From the NCBI GenBank assembly GCA_036404275.1, contig DASXAM010000281.1:1-39500 (forward strand): 39,500 nt of DNA, read 5' to 3'. The DNA comes from AP-15 sp036404275. Its GTDB lineage: Bacteria > Pseudomonadota > Alphaproteobacteria > ATCC43930 > CGMCC-115725. A model generated the notes under the pieces. It made no database searches. It was not told where the DNA came from and saw nothing but the letters and a program-made list of their open reading frames with translations. Below, piece after piece: positions 15,009 through 22,267 of the stretch (the stretch's first letter is position 1; every line of letters begins with the position of its first letter). Both the position numbers and the translations under genes were made by a program.

Positions 15009-17312
15009 GTGCTGTCACGCAATCTCGAAAAGTCGCTGCATCGGGCGCTGACTTACGCCAACGAACGCCGGCACGAATACGCCACGCTCGAGCACCTGTT
15101 GCTGGCCCTGACCGAGGACCAGGATTCGGTCGCGGTGCTGCGGGCGTGCAGCGTCGATGTCGACCGGTTGCGCCGCGAGGTGCTGAACTATGTCGATAAC
15201 GAACTCGCCAACCTCGTCGCCGTGCACAAAGACGACGCAAAGCCGACGGCGAGCTTTCAGCGCGTCTTGCAGCGCGCCGCGATCCACGTCCAATCTTCGG
15301 GCCGCGAGGAGGTGACCGGGGCCAACGTCCTCGTCGCGATGTTCGCCGAGCGCGAGAGCCACGCGGTCTATTTCCTGCAAGAGCAGGACATGACCCGGTT
15401 CGACGCGGTCAACTACATCTCGCACGGGATCGCCAAGGCGCCCGGCCGCTCCGAGACCCGGCGGGTGCAGGGTGCGGATGAGGACGAGCGCGGCGACAAG
15501 TCGCAGAAGCGCAGCCATGACGCGCTCGACGCCTATTGCGTCAACCTCAACAAGAAAGCCAAGAGCGGCAAGATCGACCCGCTGATCGGGCGCGAGGCCG
15601 AGGTCGAGCGCACGATCCAGATCCTATGCCGCCGTGCCAAGAACAACCCGCTCTATGTCGGCGACCCCGGGGTCGGCAAAACGGCGATCGCCGAGGGGCT
15701 GGCGCGCCGCATCGTCCAGCGCGAGGTCCCCGAAGTTTTGATGAATGCGACGATTTACGCGCTCGATATGGGTGCGTTGCTCGCCGGCACGCGCTATCGC
15801 GGCGATTTCGAGGAGCGGCTGAAGGCGGTCCTGTCCGAGCTCGAAGCGCAGCCCGGCACGATCCTCTTTATCGATGAGATCCACACCGTGATCGGTGCCG
15901 GGGCGACCAGCGGCGGGGCGATGGATGCCTCGAATCTGCTGAAGCCGGCGCTCGCCGGCGGCGTCATCCGCTGTATCGGCTCGACGACCTACAAGGAATA
16001 TCGCAACTATTTCGAGAAGGACCGGGCACTGGTCCGCCGCTTCCAGAAGATCGACGTGAACGAGCCGACGGTCGAGGATGCGGTCAAGATCCTGCGCGGT
16101 CTGAAGCCCTATTACGAGCGGCACCACAAGGTGCGCTACACCGCCGAGGCATTGCGCGCCGCGGTCGAGCTGTCGCACCGCTATATCGGCGACCGCAAAT
16201 TGCCGGACAAGGCGATCGATGTGATCGACGAGACCGGGGCGGCGCAGATGCTGGTTCCCGAAAACCGCCGGCGCAAAACGATCACCGCGCGCGAGGTCGA
16301 GGCGGTCATCGCGACGATGGCGCGGATTCCGCCAAAGAGTGTCTCGACCGACGACCGCGAGGTGCTGAAAAACCTGGACCGCGATCTGAAGACGATGGTC
16401 TTTGGCCAGGACAGCGCGATCGAGGCGCTGGTCTCGGCGATCAAGCTCGCCCGCGCCGGCTTGCGCGAGCCGGAAAAGCCGATCGGTTCCTATCTGTTCT
16501 CGGGGCCGACCGGCGTCGGCAAGACCGAGGTGGCGCGCCAGCTCGCCCGCACCCTCGGGATCGAGATCACCCGCTTCGACATGTCCGAATATATGGAGCG
16601 GCACACCGTGTCGCGGCTGATCGGGGCACCACCCGGCTATGTTGGCTTTGACCAGGGCGGGCTCTTGACCGATGCGATCGACCAGCACCCGCATTCGGTT
16701 TTGCTACTCGACGAAATCGAGAAGGCGCATCCTGACCTGTTCAATATCCTGCTGCAGGTCATGGATTATGGGAAATTGACCGACCACAACGGCAAGACCG
16801 TCGATTTCCGCAACGTGATCCTGATCATGACGACAAATGCGGGTGCCGCCGAGCTGGCCAAGCAGGCGATCGGCTTTGGCAGCGGCATCCGCACCGGGCA
16901 CGACGAGGAAGCGATCAACCGGATGTTCACGCCGGAATTCCGCAACCGTCTCGATGCGACGATCTCGTTCGCGCCGCTATCGACTGAGACGATCGGGCGG
17001 GTGGTGGACAAGTTCGTGTTGCAGCTCGAAGAGCAGCTGGCCGACCGCAACGTGACGATCGAACTCGACCCCGAGGCGCGCGATTGGCTTGCGAAGAAGG
17101 GCTACGATCCGCTGTTCGGCGCCCGCCCGCTCGCGCGCGTGATCCAGGAGCACATCAAAAAGCCGCTCGCCGAGGAATTGCTGTTCGGTCGACTCGCCAA
17201 GGGCGGTACGGTGCGGGTGACAAAGAAAGCCGACGAGGACGCGCTCGGCTTTGCCTTCGAGGAAAGCCCGGCCGCACCCGCGCTGCCCAAGGAGCCGGCG
17301 CTGGTCGAATAA
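15009..17312 (+). CDS. clpA: ATP-dependent Clp protease ATP-binding subunit ClpA
   Basis: A 767-residue class 1 Hsp100 unfoldase that forms hexamers and feeds substrates to ClpP. The N-terminal Clp repeat domain occupies about residues 1-145. The D1 AAA module has Walker A GDPGVGKT and Walker B ILFIDEIHTVIG. The D2 module has GPTGVGKTE and VLLLDEIEKAHPD, followed by a D2-small domain ending near FGARPLARVIQEHIKKPLAEELL. The lack of a long middle coiled coil separates it from ClpB. The GTG at 15009 is preceded by GGAAGGAAGGG, a strong ribosome-binding region. It lies downstream of its adaptor clpS and is convergent with the CoA-transferase gene (63-bp gap). Confidence 0.97.
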   Translation: MLSRNLEKSLHRALTYANERRHEYATLEHLLLALTEDQDSVAVLRACSVDVDRLRREVLNYVDNELANLVAVHKDDAKPTASFQRVLQRAAIHVQSSGREEVTGANVLVAMFAERESHAVYFLQEQDMTRFDAVNYISHGIAKAPGRSETRRVQGADEDERGDKSQKRSHDALDAYCVNLNKKAKSGKIDPLIGREAEVERTIQILCRRAKNNPLYVGDPGVGKTAIAEGLARRIVQREVPEVLMNATIYALDMGALLAGTRYRGDFEERLKAVLSELEAQPGTILFIDEIHTVIGAGATSGGAMDASNLLKPALAGGVIRCIGSTTYKEYRNYFEKDRALVRRFQKIDVNEPTVEDAVKILRGLKPYYERHHKVRYTAEALRAAVELSHRYIGDRKLPDKAIDVIDETGAAQMLVPENRRRKTITAREVEAVIATMARIPPKSVSTDDREVLKNLDRDLKTMVFGQDSAIEALVSAIKLARAGLREPEKPIGSYLFSGPTGVGKTEVARQLARTLGIEITRFDMSEYMERHTVSRLIGAPPGYVGFDQGGLLTDAIDQHPHSVLLLDEIEKAHPDLFNILLQVMDYGKLTDHNGKTVDFRNVILIMTTNAGAAELAKQAIGFGSGIRTGHDEEAINRMFTPEFRNRLDATISFAPLSTETIGRVVDKFVLQLEEQLADRNVTIELDPEARDWLAKKGYDPLFGARPLARVIQEHIKKPLAEELLFGRLAKGGTVRVTKKADEDALGFAFEESPAAPALPKEPALVE

Positions 17313-17375
17313 CCGCGAAGAGCCCTGCATTGCGCCGTGGTGTCTCGCGGCGGCGTGACTGCCGCGGCGCCGGCG

Positions 17376-18593
17376 CTAAATAATCCCGCGTTCGCGCAGC
17401 TCGTCTATCGCAACTTGGCTGTAGCCGAGTTCGGCGAGGATCGTGTCATTGTCGGCCCCGAGCTTTGGCGCCACACCGATTCGCGCCGGCGTTTTCGAGA
17501 AATGCCAAGGCGAGCCGTGGACTTTGAGCCGCTTGCCGTATTCGGGATAGTCGACCTCGGTGACGTAGCCGTTGGCCACGACGTCGGGATCGTTCGAGGC
17601 TTCGAGCAGCGTGTTGATTGGCGCCGCGACGATGTCCGCGTCACGCAGCCGAGCCACCCAATCGTCGCGTGGGCCGGTCGCGAAGAGGTTGTCGAGCAGG
17701 CGCAAGAGCTCGGCGCGCTTGTCGTCGGCGCCGATGATGACCCCGAGATCGCCAAAGCCGGCCTCCTCCAGCCTTTGGTAGAAGCCGAGCGCTCCCATCG
17801 CGTCGCGCCATTTGCGGGCACCGTTCAGCTGAAGCACCATGGGCTTGCCGTCGCAATCGTTGAAGCTGGCGCTGAGGCCGGGCCGCTCTGGCGTGCCGGT
17901 TACCCGCGCTTGGCCGGTCACCGGATCGCGGTTGCGCCACATCGCCGTCGTCAGGGTCCAGCCCATCAGCCGGATCTGGCCGCCGAGCAGCGAGCAATCG
18001 ACCTTTTGCCCGACGCCGGTGGCGCGCGCATGAGTAAGAGCGGCGAGCGCCCCGCCAAAGGCGAGGATCGCGCAAGTCTCGTCGGCGACCGAAACGATGC
18101 CGGTTTTCAAAGGCTGGCCCGGCGTCGAATAGGCTTGCGTGATGCCGCCCAGCGCCTGCGCCATCGAATCGGTGCCGGGCAGATCGGCATTAGGCCCCCT
18201 CGGCCCGTAGCCGGAGACCGAGACGTAGACCAGCTTCGGGTTGACCCGGCGCAATTCCTCGTAGCCGAAGCCATTTTTCTCGGCGGCGCCCGGCCGGAAA
18301 TTCTGGCCGAAGATGTCGGCCTTGGCGACGAGCTTGCGCAAGATCTCGCGCCCCTCCTCGGCCTTGAGGTTCAGGGTCAGGCTCCTCACGCCGCGGTTGT
18401 TGGTTTCGAAATAAGTGCTGGGGAGCCCCGGCAATACGGTCGAGCCGCGCGAATTGTCGCCCATTCCCGGCACTTCGATTTTGACCACCTCGGCGCCGAG
18501 ATCGGCCATCAGCATATAAGGCACTGTGCCGGCTTGCGCGGTCGAGCAGGCGACGACCTTGACACCCTGGAGCGGACCATACGGCTCAGCCAT
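17376..18593 (-). CDS. CaiB/BaiF family (class III) CoA-transferase
   Basis: A 405-residue class III CoA-transferase. The N-terminal block GPLQGVKVVACSTAQAGTVPYMLMADLGAEVVKIEVPG matches the family, as do YFETNNRGVRSLTLNLK and DIFGQNFRPGAAEKNGFGYEELRRVNPKLVYVSVSGYG. Asp142 in LPGTDSMAQALGG is the likely acyl-accepting aspartate. The C-terminal domain includes VVANGYVTEVDYPEYGK. Members swap CoA between carboxylic acids (formyl/oxalyl, carnitine, mesaconate and others); the substrate is not predictable here. The ATG at 18593 is preferred over an upstream start at 18626 because AGGAGGT lies eight bases before it. It is divergent from pyrB, with a 135-bp shared control region. Confidence 0.9.
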   Translation of the reverse strand: MAEPYGPLQGVKVVACSTAQAGTVPYMLMADLGAEVVKIEVPGMGDNSRGSTVLPGLPSTYFETNNRGVRSLTLNLKAEEGREILRKLVAKADIFGQNFRPGAAEKNGFGYEELRRVNPKLVYVSVSGYGPRGPNADLPGTDSMAQALGGITQAYSTPGQPLKTGIVSVADETCAILAFGGALAALTHARATGVGQKVDCSLLGGQIRLMGWTLTTAMWRNRDPVTGQARVTGTPERPGLSASFNDCDGKPMVLQLNGARKWRDAMGALGFYQRLEEAGFGDLGVIIGADDKRAELLRLLDNLFATGPRDDWVARLRDADIVAAPINTLLEASNDPDVVANGYVTEVDYPEYGKRLKVHGSPWHFSKTPARIGVAPKLGADNDTILAELGYSQVAIDELRERGII

Positions 18594-18648
18594 GTCGCGC
18601 AACCTCCTGACGCGGGCGGACCACACGACTCAAGGCCGTGCGCCGATC

Positions 18649-18674
18649 GCCGGCAAGAAGAAACTTTTGCCGGC
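18649..18674. repeat. Inverted repeat overlapping the pyrB promoter -35 box
   Basis: GCCGGCAA (18649-18656) and TTGCCGGC (18667-18674) are perfect 8-bp arms around a 10-base AG-rich spacer. The right arm contains the TTGCCG -35 hexamer of the likely pyrB promoter. This suggests an operator rather than a terminator, since the element lies between two divergent starts. It could control pyrB, the CoA-transferase gene, or both. The identity of the regulator is unknown. Confidence 0.45.
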
Positions 18675-18695
18675 CTGTGGGCGGGTCCTTATAGT
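18667..18695 (+). promoter_or_regulatory. Likely sigma-70 type promoter of the pyrB operon
   Basis: TTGCCG (18667-18672) and TATAGT (18690-18695) are separated by 17 bp; they match the -35 and -10 consensus at 4/6 and 5/6. The expected start near 18702 would leave a leader of only about 27 bases before the preferred pyrB ATG at 18729, too short for a transcription attenuator. It would be almost leaderless if the ATG at 18705 is used. AAGGAG at 18709-18714 lies within the leader. Confidence 0.5.
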
Positions 18696-18728
18696 TGCCG
18701 TCTCATGCAAGGAGCCGTCGGCGACAGC

Positions 18729-19670
18729 ATGCTTCGCCACCGCCATCTGCTCGGCATCGAGGGATTATCGCCGTCAGAGATCGAGGGGTTTCTCGACGTC
18801 GCCGACGGCTATGTCGAGCTGAACCGGCAGGCCGAAAAAAAGCGCTCGCTGCTGCGCGGGCGCACCGTCATCAACTGCTTTTTCGAGAACTCCACGCGCA
18901 CCCGCACCTCGTTCGAAGTCGCCGGCAAGCGGCTCGGCGCCGACGTCATCAACATGGCGGTGGCGGTGAGCTCGATGGTCAAGGGCGAAACCCTGATCGA
19001 CACGGCGATGACCTTGAACGCGATGCACCCCGATGTGCTGGTCGTGCGCCATCCCGAATCGGGCGCGGTACAGCTGCTGTCGGAAAAGGTCGATTGCGCC
19101 GTCGTCAACGCCGGCGACGGCAGCCACGAGCATCCGACGCAGGCCTTGCTCGACGCGCTGACGATCCGCCGGCGCAAGGGCCGGCTCGGCGGGCTCACCG
19201 TGGCGATCTGCGGCGATGTGCTGCACAGCCGCGTCGCCCGCTCGAACATCGCGCTCTTGAACACGATGGGGGCGCGGCTGCGGGTGGTGGCGCCGCGCAC
19301 CTTGCTGCCGGCCGAGATCGAGCGGCTTGGCGTCGAGGTGTTCCACGACATGAATGCCGGTCTTGCCGGCGTCGATATCGTGATGATGCTGCGGCTGCAA
19401 AACGAGCGGATGCACGGCTCGTTTGTGCCGTCCAGCCGCGAATACTTTCATTTTTTCGGGCTCGACTACGACAAATTAGGCGCGGCCAAGCCCGACGCGC
19501 TGATCATGCATCCTGGCCCGATGAACCGTGGGGTCGAAATCGGCAGCGAGATCGCCGACGACATCGACCGCAGCCTGATCCGCCACCAAGTCGAGATGGG
19601 GGTGGCGGTGCGCATGGCCTGCCTCGAACTCCTGACCCGCGACCTCGGCAACGGGCCGCCGGTGCCGTGA
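18729..19670 (+). CDS. pyrB: Aspartate carbamoyltransferase catalytic subunit PyrB
   Basis: A 313-residue enzyme that joins carbamoyl phosphate to L-aspartate in the second step of UMP synthesis. FFENSTRTRTSFE (residues 51-63) is the carbamoyl-phosphate loop, and SSMVKGET carries the mobile Lys85. HEHPTQALLDALTI (133-146) and the late HPGPMNRGVEI segment complete the active site. An ATG at 18705 would add eight residues; 18729 fits the family N-terminus better, although AAGGAG is 14 bases away. No pyrI regulatory-subunit gene is present. Instead a pyrC' homologue lies downstream, the arrangement of class A ATCases such as Pseudomonas pyrBC'. The vapBC pair separates pyrB from pyrC'. Confidence 0.96.
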   Translation: MLRHRHLLGIEGLSPSEIEGFLDVADGYVELNRQAEKKRSLLRGRTVINCFFENSTRTRTSFEVAGKRLGADVINMAVAVSSMVKGETLIDTAMTLNAMHPDVLVVRHPESGAVQLLSEKVDCAVVNAGDGSHEHPTQALLDALTIRRRKGRLGGLTVAICGDVLHSRVARSNIALLNTMGARLRVVAPRTLLPAEIERLGVEVFHDMNAGLAGVDIVMMLRLQNERMHGSFVPSSREYFHFFGLDYDKLGAAKPDALIMHPGPMNRGVEIGSEIADDIDRSLIRHQVEMGVAVRMACLELLTRDLGNGPPVP

Positions 19671-19718
19671 TTTCTTATGTGGCTGGCCGCGCGCGCCTTT
19701 CGACGCCACCGCGTCCCG

Positions 19719-19743
19719 TCTATATTTAGGACAAGATTATAGA
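19719..19743. promoter_or_regulatory. Putative vapBC operator/promoter
   Basis: TCTATA (19719-19724) and TATAGA (19738-19743) form an inverted repeat with 13 bases between the arms, just before vapB. The left arm overlaps TATATT (19721-19726), a 5/6 match to a -10 box, with only a weak -35 upstream. VapB antitoxins usually autorepress through such paired half-sites. The AT-richness stands out from the GC-rich surroundings. Confidence 0.4.
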
Positions 19744-19754
19744 TGAGGGATGGC

Positions 19755-20012
19755 ATGGCGCTGCGCCTCAAGGACAAGGGGACTGACAGCCTGGCGCGCG
19801 AGGTCGCCGCCCTCACCGGCGAGACGCTGACGGAAGCAATTCGAAAGGCGCTCGCAGAGCGATCGGAGCGTGAGCGCCTGCGTCGCGGCAAAACGCTTCG
19901 GCTCGCCGACCGGCTGATGCAGCTTGGCCGGGAGTGCGCGGCCCTTCCCGATTACGACACGCGCAGCCCGGACGAGATCGTCGGCTATGACGAAGCCGGT
20001 ATGTGGCGCTGA
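19755..20012 (+). CDS. vapB: VapB-type antitoxin (PSK_trans_fac / Rv0623 family)
   Basis: An 85-residue protein starting MALRLKDKGTDSLAREVAAL. This is the classic N-terminus of the Rv0623-like transcription-factor family of VapB antitoxins: a short beta strand, then LAREVAALTGETLTEAIRKALAERSERE as the ribbon-helix-helix-like dimer. The acidic C-terminal part (DYDTRSPDEIVGYDEAGMW) is the segment that normally wraps around and inhibits the toxin. An ATG four codons upstream (19743) is possible, but the family almost always starts MAL, and GAGGGA precedes 19755. It overlaps vapC by 10 bp. It lies inside the pyr operon, 84 bp after pyrB. Confidence 0.88.
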   Translation: MALRLKDKGTDSLAREVAALTGETLTEAIRKALAERSERERLRRGKTLRLADRLMQLGRECAALPDYDTRSPDEIVGYDEAGMWR

Positions 20013-20404
20013 CGGTAATCGACACCTCGGTGATCGTGGCTATCCTGTTGGATGAGTCCGAACAGTGGCGTTATGGCGAGGCCATCGAAGCCGCGCCGGT
20101 TCGGCTCGTCTCAGCGGTGACGCGAGTCGAGCCCGCCTTCGTGATCGAGGGCCGCAATCGCGAGGCGGGGCGCGAGCGTTTGGAGCGGTTCTTCCAGTTG
20201 ATCGGCGCCGAAATCGTCGGCGTCACGCCGCAACAGGCGGAAATCGCGGTAGAGGCCTTTCGCCGCTTTGGAAGAGGACGCCACCGGGCGAGGCCGAACA
20301 TCGGCGACTGCTTCGCCTATGCGCTCGCGATCGCAACGGAGCACACACTGCTGTTCAAGGGCGACGATTTCAGCCACACCGATATTCGCCCGGCGCTGCC
20401 ATGA
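20003..20404 (+). CDS. vapC: VapC-type toxin, PIN-domain ribonuclease
   Basis: A 133-residue PIN-domain protein; VapC toxins are Mg-dependent RNases that typically cut tRNA or rRNA. The four acidic positions are present: D7 in TVIDTSVIVAILLDE, E43 in TRVEPAFVIEGR, D102 in NIGDCFAYALA, and D121/D122 in LLFKGDDF. This is an intact active site, so the toxin should be functional. The GTG start at 20003 lies inside vapB, giving a 10-bp overlap. The stop overlaps the pyrC' start as ATGA, so the toxin gene is translationally sandwiched between its antitoxin and a pyrimidine gene. Confidence 0.9.
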   Translation: MALTVIDTSVIVAILLDESEQWRYGEAIEAAPVRLVSAVTRVEPAFVIEGRNREAGRERLERFFQLIGAEIVGVTPQQAEIAVEAFRRFGRGRHRARPNIGDCFAYALAIATEHTLLFKGDDFSHTDIRPALP

Positions 20405-21681
20405 GCCGCCTCTTGTTCCACGATGCCCGGCTGCTCGACCCGGAAAGCGGGCGTGATGCGATCGGCGATCTCTTGGTCGAGGGCGACCGGATCGCCGCAG
20501 TCGGCGGGACCATCGATGCAGCGGATGCCGAGAATGTGGCGGCCCGCGGGCTGTGCCTGATGCCGGGGCTCGTCGATATGCGCGTGCAACTGCGCGAGCC
20601 CGGCGCCGAGCACATGGAATCGATCGAGAGCGGCGGGCGGGCGGCGGCTGCGGGCGGGGTGACGACGATGGTCGCACTGCCAAACACCGAGCCGCCGGTC
20701 GATGACGTTTCGGTCGTCGAGTTTCTCGCCCGTCGGGCGCGCGAGGCGCGGCTCGCCAAGATCCACACCTATGCCGCGGCGACCAAGGGGCTCGCCGGCA
20801 AGCACTTGACCGAGATGGGCCTTTTGGCAGCCAACGGCGCGCTTGGTTTTACCGACGGGGTCAAGGCGGTCGCCGATGCGCTCGTCATGCGCCGGGTGCT
20901 TTCTTACGCCCGCAGCTTCGACCTTCTCGTATTGCAGCATCCGGAAGAGCCGAGCCTGGCCGGCGCCGGCGAGGTCAACGAAGGCGAGACCGCAACCCGG
21001 CTGGGGCTCGGGGCGATCCCGGTAGCGGCCGAAATCATCATGATCGAGCGCGATCTGCGGCTCGTCGAGCTGACCGGAGCGCGCTATCACGCCGCGCACC
21101 TGTCCACTGCGGCCGGGGTCGAGGCAATCCGCAAAGCAAAGGCGCAGGGCTTGCCGGTCAGCTGCGATACGGCACCCCCCTATTTCGCGCTCAACGAAAC
21201 GGCGATCGGCGATTACCGCACCTTCGCCAAATTGTCGCCGCCCTTGCGCAGCGAACGGGACCGCCGCGCCGTCGTCGAAGGCCTCGTCGACGGCACGATC
21301 GACGCGATCGCCAGCGACCACGCACCCTGGGACCAGGATTCGAAACGGCTGCCGTTCAGCTCCGCCGCCTATGGCATCGTGGGGCTCGAAACTCTGCTGC
21401 CATTGTCGCTCGAGCTCTATCACAACCGCCATCTCGACCTCATCAACTTGGCCGCCCGGCTGACCTCGAGGCCGGCGTGCATCCTGCGCCTGCCGGTCGG
21501 GCGCTTGGCGAAAGGGGCATCGGCCGACCTGGTGCTGTTCGATCCGGATCAAAGCTGGCAAATCTGCACCGACGAATTTCGCTCGAAATCCAAAAATGCG
21601 CCGTTCGATGACCGCCCGGTGCGCGGCCGCGTGCGGCGCACGGTCGTAGACGGGCGCACGATCTTTCAGGCAGAGGGCTGA
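20401..21681 (+). CDS. pyrC: Dihydroorotase-like protein PyrC' (predicted non-catalytic)
   Basis: A 426-residue class I dihydroorotase homologue. The motif that normally reads D-x-H-x-H-L-R is here DMRVQLREPG (59-68), so both metal-binding histidines are replaced (R61, Q63). The usual DDG near residue 152 is TDG. Later ligands remain: H180 (LQHPEEP), H233 (AAHLST) and D306 (ASDHAPW). This is the pattern of the inactive PyrC' of Pseudomonas, which is needed to assemble the ATCase dodecamer with PyrB; a structural role with the upstream pyrB is inferred. An active DHOase must then be encoded elsewhere. The ATG overlaps the vapC stop (ATGA) and no Shine-Dalgarno is visible, so its translation is probably coupled to vapC. 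plsY follows with no gap. Confidence 0.9.
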   Translation: MSRLLFHDARLLDPESGRDAIGDLLVEGDRIAAVGGTIDAADAENVAARGLCLMPGLVDMRVQLREPGAEHMESIESGGRAAAAGGVTTMVALPNTEPPVDDVSVVEFLARRAREARLAKIHTYAAATKGLAGKHLTEMGLLAANGALGFTDGVKAVADALVMRRVLSYARSFDLLVLQHPEEPSLAGAGEVNEGETATRLGLGAIPVAAEIIMIERDLRLVELTGARYHAAHLSTAAGVEAIRKAKAQGLPVSCDTAPPYFALNETAIGDYRTFAKLSPPLRSERDRRAVVEGLVDGTIDAIASDHAPWDQDSKRLPFSSAAYGIVGLETLLPLSLELYHNRHLDLINLAARLTSRPACILRLPVGRLAKGASADLVLFDPDQSWQICTDEFRSKSKNAPFDDRPVRGRVRRTVVDGRTIFQAEG

Positions 21682-22266
21682 GTGACGCCGTTCGCCGCCG
21701 CCGTCATCGGCTATCTGCTCGGGTCGGTCCCGTTTGGGCTGGTGCTGACGCGACTGGCCGGGCACGGCGACATCCGCAGCGTCGGCTCGGGCAATATCGG
21801 CGCGACCAATGTGCTGCGCACCGGCGGCAAGGGCCTTGCCGCCTTGACCTTGGCGTTCGACTTGGCAAAGGGTGCCGTGGCGGTCGTTATCGGCCGCCGT
21901 TGGGGGGCGGATGCGGCGCTGGCGGCAGCGCTATGCGCGGTAATCGGCCATATGTTTCCGGTCTGGCTCGGCTTTCGCGGCGGCAAAGGGGTGGCGACGG
22001 CGTTTGGCGCGCTGATCGTGCTCTCCTGGCCGGTGGCGCTGGCGGCGGCGCTGGTCTGGCTGGCGGTGGCGCTGGCGGCGCATTATTCGTCGCTCGCAGC
22101 ACTCGTCGCTGCCGTTGCCGCTGCCATCCTGGCCTTCCCGACAGTCGACCGGGCAACCGCAATCGCCATCGCCGTCATCGCCTTGCTTGTCATTCTGCGC
22201 CACCATGCCAATATCCGGCGCCTGATCGCCGGCAGCGAAAGCCGGATATCCTTCAAGAAGGGCTGA
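21682..22266 (+). CDS. plsY: Glycerol-3-phosphate acyltransferase PlsY
   Basis: A 194-residue inner-membrane enzyme that acylates glycerol 3-phosphate from acyl phosphate, the first step of phosphatidic acid synthesis. The three family blocks are present: GSVPFGLVLTRL, then RSVGSGNIGATNVLRTGGKG (about residues 32-51), and FPVWLGFRGGKGVATAFG (about 92-109). Five or so hydrophobic helices separate them, with an Ala/Val-rich stretch in the second half. The GTG start directly abuts the pyrC' stop. The substrate is made by GpsA, encoded upstream. Next to it, dprA begins across the stop codon. Confidence 0.96.
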   Translation: MTPFAAAVIGYLLGSVPFGLVLTRLAGHGDIRSVGSGNIGATNVLRTGGKGLAALTLAFDLAKGAVAVVIGRRWGADAALAAALCAVIGHMFPVWLGFRGGKGVATAFGALIVLSWPVALAAALVWLAVALAAHYSSLAALVAAVAAAILAFPTVDRATAIAIAVIALLVILRHHANIRRLIAGSESRISFKKG

Positions 22267-22267
22267 C

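Noticed and set aside
15009..17312. ClpB or ClpC instead of ClpA
   Set aside because: The long middle coiled-coil domain of ClpB/ClpC is missing, the length fits ClpA, and clpS lies directly upstream.
17352..17375. Stem CGCGGC...GCCGCG between clpA and the CoA-transferase gene as a terminator
   Set aside because: Only 6 bp with a 9-base loop in very GC-rich sequence and no T-run on either strand; such stems are expected by chance here.
20317..21765. Long antisense frame (482 codons) opposite pyrC'
   Set aside because: Mirror frame of the dihydroorotase-like gene with no domain and no ribosome-binding site.
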